Positions 9,301 to 16,545 of a DNA stretch of 64,000 nucleotides are shown here, one piece after another. The stretch spans positions 1-64,000 of the forward strand of contig JBMNRU010000006.1 in NCBI GenBank assembly GCA_050944855.1. Direction: 5' to 3'. Position 1 is the first letter of the stretch; the number at the start of each line of letters is the position of its first letter. The notes beneath the pieces were generated by a model that saw only the letters and a program-made list of their open reading frames with translations, did no database searches and was not told the origin of the DNA. The position numbers and the translations under genes were made by a program. This DNA comes from Lactonifactor sp050944855. Lineage in GTDB: Bacteria; Bacillota; Clostridia; Lachnospirales; Lachnospiraceae.

Positions 9301-12300
9301 TATTCAGCGTCACAGTCCTTTTATCCTCCGACATTTTATGGGTATTTATTTAATGAGGAAGCAGACAATGCATGGACCGTATGCGCTGCATTTGTAGGCG
9401 GATCAGCGCCGGAGAATGTAATCACTTATATGAAGACGCTGGACGGAACGGTACATACGATATCAATGCAGCTCTTCAAAACAGAAGAACTGACAGAAGG
9501 CGCAGGCTATCGGTTTAACTTTGCGGGAGAGATTATGCTTCCATCTGACGAAAGCGGAGTTGTTACAGAGGCGCAGCTCCCGGAAGAGTTTTCCATCGAC
9601 TGGGTAGATCAGGGAGAGGCATTCACTTATGACGCAGAAACAGCCGAAAAGAGCCAGAAAAAGGCGGCGGAGATTACGAATGAGAGAAATAAAAAGAGTG
9701 AGAAATTAGCAGAGACTATTGCGGAAACTAAGAATCGGTATATGGAAGAATATGCGAAAACGAACAACCTTACCTATACGGAGGACCCGAATTTCGATGT
9801 GTCCGAATATATTTTTGGTGCAAAGTACCGTGCGTCGGAAACCATGCCGGAGTGGTTCGCAAAACAAACGCCGGAGGTTCAGGCGGCGTTCTACAATGCG
9901 GAGAAAGCAATTGATGAAGCGATGGAAAGTTTCTCCGAGATGATGGGATTGAAAAAGAACATCACAGAATACAGCTCATGGGAGGAAGTCTATGCGGATA
10001 TGGGCATTACGATGAAGGAGAATACACGCACAGCAGAGGAACTCCGGGCGGATGGTTTTGAGGTGTGCGAAAACGCAGACGGGACATTTATCGCATTTAA
10101 GGATTATGCGGAAGAATCGGCAGAAGTGCAGGAGGAATTCAAGCCTGTGGCGCTTCGGGCGGTGGCAAATGCGCTTATGAAAACAACGAACACTTCTCTG
10201 GCTCGGGAAGGCGGCGTAAGCGGCATTACCGGAGGATTCGCCTTTATTGACGCCGACGGAAACGAAATTGATTATAACGGAGAAGCTGCCGGTAATTTTG
10301 ATCAGGGAGTCCGTAATGCATTTATCGGTTGTTTTGGAAATGCGACGGAGGCACTGAATCAGGTAATGCATCTGCCGGGCGTGACGGACAGTCAGCTGGC
10401 ACTGAATCTGACAGAGGGAATGTCCACAACCGTAGGACTTGTTGGGGCAGCAACAGGTATCGAAGGCGCAATGCAGGATACGGAAGCCTATGTGGACTAT
10501 ACAGTACGCGAGGCGGATATGCAGGGATACATTGACGAACTGAAGATGTTTGAGGAACGCTACAAGGATAAACCGCTTTGCTCCAATGCGATTATGAGAG
10601 AACGCTTTGTGGCAATGGATCTTAGACTGTACATGGGTCTGGAAAAGGATCGCTACTATGCCAATTCCTGGGTAGGTTCAATCTTTACAGTTGTCGGCGC
10701 AGCCGATAAAACGCCGATAACTACCGGGTTGAGCGCCATGTGGGACGGATGCTCCAACGCTACGGGTGTCCGCCGCGCTGCGGAGATTACAAGGCTTTCC
10801 GCTGAACTGGACAGGCTGACGAGGGAACGGAAGCAGAAGTGTGACGATACGGATATGGAACGCATTATGAAGAAGACCCAAAAGATTCAGCCGGTCATGG
10901 ATCCGTCCGGTATTGTTTACGAGGCGGTGGAATCCAATACGGTATCAGGTGTTACTGCAACTGTATGGTATGCAGAGGATGCACAAGGCACGAATGCACA
11001 AGTATGGGATGCGGAGAATTATGAGCAGATTAATCCGCAGATTACGGACAACAGCGGGATGTTCGCGTGGGACGTTCCAATCGGCTGGTGGCAGGTGCGC
11101 TTTGAAAAAGAAGGATATGAATCCACAGCAACTGAATGGATGCAAGTGCCGCCGCCGCGGATGGGGCTGAAAATTGCCATGAAATCAACGGAAAAGCCTG
11201 TGGTTTCGTCGGTGGGCGCATATCCCGATTATATCGAAGTGATCTTTAGCCAGTACATGGATACGGCAAAAGAAATCACACTCCCGGCAGACATGACTGG
11301 TACCTGGCAGTCCGTGGACAGCGGATATTCAAAGATACTGCACATTACAAAGGCAGGCGGCTTCCAAAAAGGCAGCACGGTTTCCTTTACCCTCGACGGT
11401 GCACAGAATTATGCCGGAAAAGCGTTTGCTTTTTACAATAGCGGAGAATTAACCGTTTCCGCACGTCCGGCGGAACTTATCCTGGATTATGAGAGTGTTA
11501 TTTTTGCAAAAGCCGGTACAGAAAAAGAGATTACGGTAAGGGTAAAGGATTCGGAAGGAAATTACATGGAAGGTGTTACCGTAGAGGCGGAGCTTGGAAA
11601 TACCTTGATTGCTGCGCTGAATTCCGGTTCAGAAGTCACGGATGCGGAGGGAAAAACTGTTTTTACGGCAGATGCTTTGCTTCCGGGATATACAGATATT
11701 ACGTTCCGGGCAGCGGGTACCAGCCTTGAAAAAACGCTTACGTTCCGTGCCGCCTTGGAGGAAAGACGTCCGAAGCGTCCGACGGCGGCGATTGGGGAAA
11801 CTCAATTTGGAGAAAATTCTCCGAAGGAAAACTATATTACGGTAAAAGGCGGAGAGCAGCTTGTAATATCGGCTGAGGATGGCGTAACCATTTATTACAC
11901 GACGGACGATACCTGTCCTTGCCAGAACAGCTCAAGCCGGAAAATCTATACCAACCCGATACCAATTACGGAAAATACAAAATTCCGTATTGCAGCATAT
12001 AGGGATGGCATGGATTACAGCGAACGGCTGAATATCACAGTAACGGTAGATGATACGCACCAGCACAGCTATGGCAGTGAGTGGAAGTCAGACGAAAATG
12101 GACACTGGCACGAATGTAGCTGCGGGGCAGTCAGTGATAGAGCGGAACATGACTGGAAGGTAGAAAATGCAAAGGAAGCCACAGCAACTGAGTCTGGATA
12201 TACAGGCGATAAGACCTGCAAGGTTTGCGGCTATGAGATGAAAGGAGAGGAAATCCCGGCCAAAGGAACAACGGAGCCTTCCGACCCGGCAAATTCGGAT

Positions 12301-12498
12301 GATGACAACCCAACAAATCCTGTGAATCCGGATAACGATAAGCCGACCAATCCTAACGGAGATGGGAATCAAAATACCAACAGTCCCCAGACAGGCGATA
12401 ACAGCAATCTTTGGATGTGGTTTGCAGTGCTGTTCATATCCGGTGGAATGCTGGTTGGAACAACCGTATATTTCAAGAAGAAAAAATGCTTCAAATAG
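6355..12498 (+). CDS. giant BspA-type leucine-rich-repeat cell-wall protein (2047 aa)
   Basis: Starts at GTG 6355 behind GGAAGGAGAGG. Signal peptide: LVLALCMTLSLLPISALAA. Residues about 60-390 are BspA/LRR_5 repeats (LTSIGGYAF, IESYAFFQD, LSEIGMGAF, IKTIGDSAFYGC). Ig-like beta regions then alternate, with a charged alpha-helical stretch near residues 1090-1290 (KSQKKAAEITNERNKKSEK). Later come a carboxypeptidase-regulatory-like segment, an Ig-like DSEGNYMEGVTVEAEL domain and a chitobiase-C-like segment (GVTIYYTTDD). Next is a Cys/His motif (HWHECSCGAV, KTCKVCGYEMKG) common in clostridial surface proteins. It ends SPQTGDNSN, membrane span, KKKKCFK. No catalytic residues are recognisable. A large adhesin or colonisation factor is the best guess. 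It lies 22 nt behind the preceding surface gene and no sortase gene is adjacent. Confidence 0.9.
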   Translation: MKRLKRLTREKYRITALVLALCMTLSLLPISALAAGTDLAGKAIEEGTFAATGGNVNYRIDGEEIVITGGDDTVSEIVFPDEIDGKPVTRIEVSAFGNSGGHNETLTSVIFPANLTSIGGYAFHDVPGLTNIDFSKCTQSLTIGEWAFAGTSVQSVTFPEKLASIESYAFFQDEFLTSVDFSNCTELTSIGGLSAFAGTGITELTIPDCVKSIENGAFGSCEDLTSLNLGSVESIGVQAFEYTGITSLNLPDTLSEIGMGAFSFCKSLTSIDWPQNENFTILTGFDNCQALSDAELEKALSVDSVTELGYYAFDGCFFQNVTIPSNIKTIGDSAFYGCIYMASLTILPGVETIGPHTFKGCCGLAEQKVVVPATVTKIYGGAFADCTKQYDPAEGEEDFTYTGIIVEFANQDFKLTPYDSEMTSYDRVTIGDVDYEDPFAGIATIRAYETDSEGNPSMLKQFYETQKDVMDGAQKRYTFVALDGTEQTFTVSGTIHSGAKIVLYQDNQEKTVTLTDNQFSVKADAGSKVTAEVSKDGYYSKHFIRASLDGDWDLGEIAFSDGDKLPMNRVMEVDFGEAAVNSFRNLEISLKAGERELKEGTDYILQYPSVVLEDTVIEENLTLTVDADALGFTGGSVTADRETGVFELPLTAWGKLELTASGKFAGDNHILVFDKAGKLVGKSKIAKDGFYLTNGLKAGTYTVVAYNANDNFSVVASLDVLESMGLTEGIDYAKVTAEVSDGETNPVEITVPLLKTDVSGILNKEKCSVVSETSYVIRGQTFAVRVYYGFAEGKKGTVSILLPENMTLKYVCSETEQLGKDDYTASGNTVTINKTKQTGVFYLGFSCSKAGTYSLSAGATVGKTTAPIGSTSFTVYDYEIRPAAGDLNSLTGNKVTVCAAPNSDVTLLLDGEPVGKGKTNGLGNVTFTYNLPDDALPAQTFELTAIIGNERVSANVTYAKTVAVLESWNFYQTNRPYNGEYLYSASQSFYPPTFYGYLFNEEADNAWTVCAAFVGGSAPENVITYMKTLDGTVHTISMQLFKTEELTEGAGYRFNFAGEIMLPSDESGVVTEAQLPEEFSIDWVDQGEAFTYDAETAEKSQKKAAEITNERNKKSEKLAETIAETKNRYMEEYAKTNNLTYTEDPNFDVSEYIFGAKYRASETMPEWFAKQTPEVQAAFYNAEKAIDEAMESFSEMMGLKKNITEYSSWEEVYADMGITMKENTRTAEELRADGFEVCENADGTFIAFKDYAEESAEVQEEFKPVALRAVANALMKTTNTSLAREGGVSGITGGFAFIDADGNEIDYNGEAAGNFDQGVRNAFIGCFGNATEALNQVMHLPGVTDSQLALNLTEGMSTTVGLVGAATGIEGAMQDTEAYVDYTVREADMQGYIDELKMFEERYKDKPLCSNAIMRERFVAMDLRLYMGLEKDRYYANSWVGSIFTVVGAADKTPITTGLSAMWDGCSNATGVRRAAEITRLSAELDRLTRERKQKCDDTDMERIMKKTQKIQPVMDPSGIVYEAVESNTVSGVTATVWYAEDAQGTNAQVWDAENYEQINPQITDNSGMFAWDVPIGWWQVRFEKEGYESTATEWMQVPPPRMGLKIAMKSTEKPVVSSVGAYPDYIEVIFSQYMDTAKEITLPADMTGTWQSVDSGYSKILHITKAGGFQKGSTVSFTLDGAQNYAGKAFAFYNSGELTVSARPAELILDYESVIFAKAGTEKEITVRVKDSEGNYMEGVTVEAELGNTLIAALNSGSEVTDAEGKTVFTADALLPGYTDITFRAAGTSLEKTLTFRAALEERRPKRPTAAIGETQFGENSPKENYITVKGGEQLVISAEDGVTIYYTTDDTCPCQNSSSRKIYTNPIPITENTKFRIAAYRDGMDYSERLNITVTVDDTHQHSYGSEWKSDENGHWHECSCGAVSDRAEHDWKVENAKEATATESGYTGDKTCKVCGYEMKGEEIPAKGTTEPSDPANSDDDNPTNPVNPDNDKPTNPNGDGNQNTNSPQTGDNSNLWMWFAVLFISGGMLVGTTVYFKKKKCFK

Positions 12499-12667
12499 GA
12501 TATACCTGCTGGGAGTAGATTTAAAAATATAGGAGGCGTAATTATAGATGATTAATAGATAGGAGTGAAAGCTGATTATTATCTTCTCCTTAAACATAGT
12601 AGAACATGTTTCAGACTTAAATTGAATAAAAATTCTGGCAGCCTGTTCAGAAAGCATGAATAATCAA

Positions 12668-12713
12668 GAACTCCGGCACCCGGTATCATACTGAGCATCG
12701 GAGTTCCTTTTTA
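12668..12713. terminator. terminator between convergent genes
   Basis: GAACTCCG (12668-12675) pairs with CGGAGTTC (12699-12706) and is followed by CTTTTT. It ends the surface-protein transcript and overlaps the 3' end of the convergent HTH gene, so it may act in both directions. Confidence 0.75.
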
Positions 12714-13316
12714 TGATTTGGTTTCAGAAATGAATGCCAGCCATTTAGCACCGTAGGTATCTAGATAAAACCGATTGCCATATTCATTTTCAACAAAGCG
12801 GTCTTTTACATGGTACCATCCCCGCAGTTCTTTTCTCAAATCTGAGTCTGGGGAAATCGGCTCCAGCCAGAGTTGTTCCAAATCCTTGATATCAGAGAGC
12901 GTCAGTGGCCTGCCGGATGGAAGAACCGGCTCGGAAAAGAGCTGAGGAAGGGTGTATAATTCTCTACTGTCTGCGAAAGGGATCATCTGACCGTTTGGCA
13001 GCAACAGCACCCGGTCAATCGCATTGACCAGCAACCATCCATATTCCGCAGACCAAACGGGTTTACCGTGGAACACGGGCAGCGATTCCAAAGGGATTGG
13101 AGCAGTAGCTGACAGACCATTCTGTCCGGTTCGTCCCAGAAGAAAATCTGTGGTAACGCCATAGAGATCAGCCATGTGCTCCAGGCCGTCTATGGATGGA
13201 GATTTGCGTTTCCCTTCCCATGCGCTTAGCGTAGGCTGGGAGATGCCGAGCTTGCCGGCTGCTTCCGTCATTTTTAATTTGTTGATTTGTCTTGCTTCTT
13301 TGAATTGCCTCGGCAT
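12711..13316 (-). CDS. XRE-family HTH protein with unknown C-terminal domain
   Basis: A 201-residue protein. Residues 1-65 are a Cro/C1-type HTH (QFKEARQINKLKMTEAAG, GISQPTLSAWEGKRKSP, LYGVTTDFLLGRT). The remainder has no enzyme motif I recognise. It includes a strand-rich stretch (VFHGKPVWSAEYGWLLVNA, RVLLLPNGQMIPFADS) and a conserved-looking end (GNRFYLDTYGAKWLAFISE). The layout is common in firmicute accessory regions as a single-gene repressor with a sensing or dimerising tail. It starts 13 nt after the original stop of the broken ATP-binding gene, in the same direction, so the two were once co-transcribed. Its partner is now degraded. Confidence 0.75.
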   Translation of the reverse strand: MPRQFKEARQINKLKMTEAAGKLGISQPTLSAWEGKRKSPSIDGLEHMADLYGVTTDFLLGRTGQNGLSATAPIPLESLPVFHGKPVWSAEYGWLLVNAIDRVLLLPNGQMIPFADSRELYTLPQLFSEPVLPSGRPLTLSDIKDLEQLWLEPISPDSDLRKELRGWYHVKDRFVENEYGNRFYLDTYGAKWLAFISETKS

Positions 13317-13329
13317 TTGTTCACCGCCT

Positions 13330-13704
13330 TTACTTGAGAATAATCCATTTTCCGCTTCAATCAGAACCCTCTCTCTGTAATATGCCCTTTTCTTTCAAGG
13401 AATTTATATTACGCTGGATGGTTCTGGGTGTTTTATGAAGGAGGGCGGCAAGTCCTTTCGCAGAGAGTTCCGGCGAAACCCGGAGGTGTTCAAGAATCGC
13501 ATGTTCTGTAGCGGACAGTTGTTTTTCTGCGACACTATCTACGACACTATCTACGACGTTATCTGCGACATTATCTACGACATTTATACCGTTCCGAATT
13601 GTCGCATTGAGCATGAAAGCGACATCCCGATACTCAGGCGCTGGCAGTCCTGCCCTTTCCATTTCTAAGGAGTATAGAGATAAAGGAAAACGATTTTCTA
13701 ATTG
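13330..13704 (-). pseudogene. 3' fragment of an AlbA_2/Schlafen-type ATP-binding regulator
   Basis: On the minus strand the frame reads ENRFPLSLYSLEMERAGLP, then APEYRDVAFMLNATIRNG, a (VVDN/VVDS)n linker, and a winged-helix end (LSAKGLAALLHKTPRTIQRN). This is the C-terminus of the widespread AlbA_2 (DUF4062/RecG-like) putative DNA-binding ATPases. A TGA at 13357-13359 interrupts it; reading on gives SGKWIILK then TAA at 13330, the usual family ending, so the TGA is most simply a CGA-to-TGA change. Upstream the frame hits a stop at 13705-13707, where homology also ends. So the gene has lost its 5' portion and carries a nonsense mutation. The fragment could make a roughly 100-residue peptide from an internal ATG at 13662. 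Confidence 0.7.
13530..13586. repeat. 12-bp tandem repeat inside the pseudogene linker
   Basis: Four successive 12-bp units (consensus CGACAYTATCTA, from 13530, 13542, 13554 and 13566) plus a partial fifth encode the four-residue periodic linker VVDN/VADN/VVDS. The repeat is in frame and belongs to this protein family's linker, so it is coding repeat variation and not an independent element. Confidence 0.8.
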
Positions 13705-13708
13705 TCAT

Positions 13709-14113
13709 ATGCCATTGGATAGCTATACATTAGAATGGTTTTATAGATGTTTTAAAGGAAAACCAAGACGATTGGATAGCACAGAAAACATAAGCAGGGA
13801 TCGAATGGGATCGTGGAGCAAAATATACTCAAAGAGGGATGAAGCAGTTATTAGTGCCGGCGACAGGAAATATTTAAAATATGAAGAATATCGGGACAAT
13901 ATTTCGGATTATTGTGAAGAAGTAAAGCTTTCGCCATTGGATCTGGAAATATACATATGGCCAAGAATGAAAAAAATAATGGCGGCAGAGGCATTCTTAA
14001 AAGCTTTTTCCGAGGGGGAATATTCCAGGGCCCAAAATATACAATGGGGAATCGAAAATCTGGACGACAATATAAAGCAGCTGTTGAATGAAGTGAGAAA
14101 GGTAATAGATTAG
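13709..14113 (+). CDS. hypothetical protein, possibly 5'-truncated (134 aa)
   Basis: Not recognised. From ATG 13709 it reads PLDSYTLEWFYRCFKGKPRR, then a charged helical protein rich in E, K, R and Y (YLKYEEYRDNISDYCEEV, IYIWPRMKKIMAAEAF) and an acidic-helical tail (NIQWGIENLDDNIKQLLNEV). No ribosome site lies close to the ATG. The frame stays open leftward only through the antisense of the neighbouring pseudogene. The start coincides with the spot where that pseudogene loses homology. I therefore suspect the true N-terminus was deleted and this is the surviving C-terminal part. No catalytic motif is visible. Confidence 0.45.
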   Translation: MPLDSYTLEWFYRCFKGKPRRLDSTENISRDRMGSWSKIYSKRDEAVISAGDRKYLKYEEYRDNISDYCEEVKLSPLDLEIYIWPRMKKIMAAEAFLKAFSEGEYSRAQNIQWGIENLDDNIKQLLNEVRKVID

Positions 14114-14257
14114 CTTTTCAAAAAGGCATGTATATTTTTTAGCATTTTATGGTGATGTGGTGATCAATAAGATTGTGAATTCCGGGATTTGTTCATAACA
14201 TAGATAATGACAGAATTTTTAATCTGTGTTAAAATTTCTGGAGAAGGGGGTATTTTT

Positions 14258-16486
14258 ATGAATAATCAATATATTGGAAACAGTTTATTTGAAGATATCC
14301 TGACTTTGCTAGATCTTCCTGAAAACAGTGAACTGGACCTTGTCAGCCTGCCTGCCGAAAAGCAGCAGGACGAATCCATTTCAGCAAATATGAAAACGGC
14401 CCTAGAAATAATCAATTTTATGGACGAGATGCCGGGTGGGTTTTTAATTTATTATGCTGAACGTGATGAAAAGATTATTTATGCAAACAAGGCGTTATAT
14501 CGACTTTTTGGATGTAGTTCTTTTCGGGATTTTCAGGAATTAACCGGCAATTCCTTTCGGGGAATTGTACATCCGGAAGACCTGGATAGAGTGGAAATGA
14601 GTATATGGGAACAGATTGCGGAAAGCCAATATGATTTTGATTATGTGGAATATCGTATTATTCGTAAGGATGGAACCATCGGCTGGGTGGAAGACTATGG
14701 TCATTTTATTAAGAGAGGTTCTGCAGACGGAATTTTTTATGTGTTTATTGGTGATGCCACCGAAAAGCATCATCGACAGCAAATGGAAAGAAATGCTCTT
14801 CTGAATGCACAAAAGCTGGAATCTGAAAAATTACAGAATATCATTGATGATTATGATAAAGAGAAAAAGCTGATTAATCAGGAACATTTGCGGCGTCTTG
14901 AAGTCATTGATGGTCTCAGTGTAAATTACGATACTATTTTATATGCGAATCTGGATACAGATAAAGTCCTTCCGTATCGTCTCAGTGACCGGATTGCCCG
15001 CCAGTTCGATTATGAACACAAACCCTGTGAATTTTTGCAGTTTGTGTCTGACTATGCAGATACCTGGGTGCATCCGGATGACTGTCAGCGTGTTGTGGAT
15101 GCAGTTTCACCGGATTATATTCGTGAAAAATTGGCGGATAATAAGGCATATTATGTAAACTATAGAGTTTTTTCGGAAAACATTACTCAGTTTTTACAGC
15201 TTCGAGTTATTGATGTTGGGAATGGAAACCACATTTCTCAGATCGTTATGGGCATTCGCCGGATCGATGAGGAAATTCTTCAGGAAATGGAGCAAAAGCA
15301 GATTTTGGAGGATGCGCTGAATCGAGCCAATGCTGCAGTTGCTGCTAAAAACACTTTTTTGTCCAACATGTCTCATGATATGCGTACTCCCTTGAACGCT
15401 ATTTTTGGATTTATTTCTCTCGCAAAATCCAATATGGATAACCGGCAGTTGATCCAAAGTTATCTTGATCGGATGGAGGAGTCCAGTCATCAGCTTTTGG
15501 AACAGATTGAAAAGGTTTTGGAAATTGCCTGGATGGAATCCGGCGATGTTCACTTTTCAGAAACAAAGTGTAATTTAATTGACATTGCCCGGGAACTATA
15601 TGATTCTTTCCGATCAAAAATAATGGACAAAAATATTTCCTTTTCGCTGGAATATGCAGAATTAAAACATCCGTATGTTTACAGTGATCCGGACAAACTG
15701 CGCAAGCTTATCAAATATTTGATCAACAATGCCATTAAATATAATAGAAACAATGGAAGGGTTCGTTTCACCCTGAAAGAATCTGAAGAGAACCTGGGAG
15801 AATATTCCCTCTATCAGATTGTAATCCAGGATAATGGCATCGGAATCAGTGAAGATTTTCTTGAACATATTTTTGAACCTTTTGAACGGGAGAAGAATAC
15901 CACCTACAGTCAGACATTTGGAGTCGGTCTGGGACTTACGATTGTTAAAAGTATTGTTGACGGAATGGGTGGAGATATTGAAGTCAGCAGTGCCGTAGAT
16001 AAGGGGAGTACATTTACCGTTACTCTTCATCTGCGTATACAGGAGGATTCCTGTACAAATGAGGATTCTGAAGATGATTTCTATGTCAATTTGCCCGGAA
16101 AGAGAATCCTGCTTGTGGAGGATAATGAAATTAATCTGGAAATTGAAACGGAGATTCTTCAGGAAATTGGTTTTGTTATCGAAACGGCCACAGATGGAAG
16201 TATTGCCGTTGATAAGTTGAAACATGCAGCTCCCGGATATTTTTCTCTGGTATTAATGGATATCCAAATGCCTGTTATGGACGGATACGAGGCGTCGAAG
16301 GCAATCCGAAAGTTAGAAGACCCTGTTTTGTCGCAAATTCCTATCATTGCATTATCGGCCAATGTGTTTGAAAGTGATAAGCAGATGTCTCTGGAAAGCG
16401 GAATGAACGGACATTTGGCTAAACCGATTGATATTCCGTTACTACTGAGTACCATTTCAAATATTTTTAAGAGCACAGAGAGTTGA
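14258..16486 (+). CDS. PAS hybrid histidine kinase / response regulator
   Basis: A 742-residue cytoplasmic hybrid kinase with no membrane spans. ATG 14258 follows GAGAAGGGGG. Order: a PAS_3-type domain at about residues 65-175 (YYAERDEKIIYANKALYRLF, RIIRKDGTIGWVEDYGHFI), a second PAS-like region at about 205-340, and HisKA with phospho-His 373 in SNMSHDMRTPLNA. HATPase follows (LIKYLINNAIKYNRNNG, DNGIGIS, GVGLGLTIVKS), then a C-terminal REC with Asp 668 in LMDIQMPVMDGYEA. Such proteins pass phosphate from His to their own Asp and on to an Hpt; a free Hpt gene lies at 22188. It heads the signalling island, upstream of the TIR and GGDEF genes. The input signal is unknown. Confidence 0.9.
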   Translation: MNNQYIGNSLFEDILTLLDLPENSELDLVSLPAEKQQDESISANMKTALEIINFMDEMPGGFLIYYAERDEKIIYANKALYRLFGCSSFRDFQELTGNSFRGIVHPEDLDRVEMSIWEQIAESQYDFDYVEYRIIRKDGTIGWVEDYGHFIKRGSADGIFYVFIGDATEKHHRQQMERNALLNAQKLESEKLQNIIDDYDKEKKLINQEHLRRLEVIDGLSVNYDTILYANLDTDKVLPYRLSDRIARQFDYEHKPCEFLQFVSDYADTWVHPDDCQRVVDAVSPDYIREKLADNKAYYVNYRVFSENITQFLQLRVIDVGNGNHISQIVMGIRRIDEEILQEMEQKQILEDALNRANAAVAAKNTFLSNMSHDMRTPLNAIFGFISLAKSNMDNRQLIQSYLDRMEESSHQLLEQIEKVLEIAWMESGDVHFSETKCNLIDIARELYDSFRSKIMDKNISFSLEYAELKHPYVYSDPDKLRKLIKYLINNAIKYNRNNGRVRFTLKESEENLGEYSLYQIVIQDNGIGISEDFLEHIFEPFEREKNTTYSQTFGVGLGLTIVKSIVDGMGGDIEVSSAVDKGSTFTVTLHLRIQEDSCTNEDSEDDFYVNLPGKRILLVEDNEINLEIETEILQEIGFVIETATDGSIAVDKLKHAAPGYFSLVLMDIQMPVMDGYEASKAIRKLEDPVLSQIPIIALSANVFESDKQMSLESGMNGHLAKPIDIPLLLSTISNIFKSTES

Positions 16487-16545
16487 CTTCGTGGAAAGAT
16501 TATAATATTTGCAGGAAATGGTGCTTATATTGTGATTAGCAATGG

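Noticed and set aside
12088..12657. A 189-codon frame on the minus strand
   Set aside because: It is antisense to the end of the giant surface protein and contains low-complexity Cys/Ile-rich runs; no ribosome site.
13530..13586. Tandem 12-bp repeats as a CRISPR or satellite
   Set aside because: They encode an in-frame four-residue linker typical of the AlbA_2 family and have no spacer structure.
15662..16225. A 187-codon frame on the minus strand
   Set aside because: Antisense shadow of the kinase/receiver domains at 14258-16486, which are clear.
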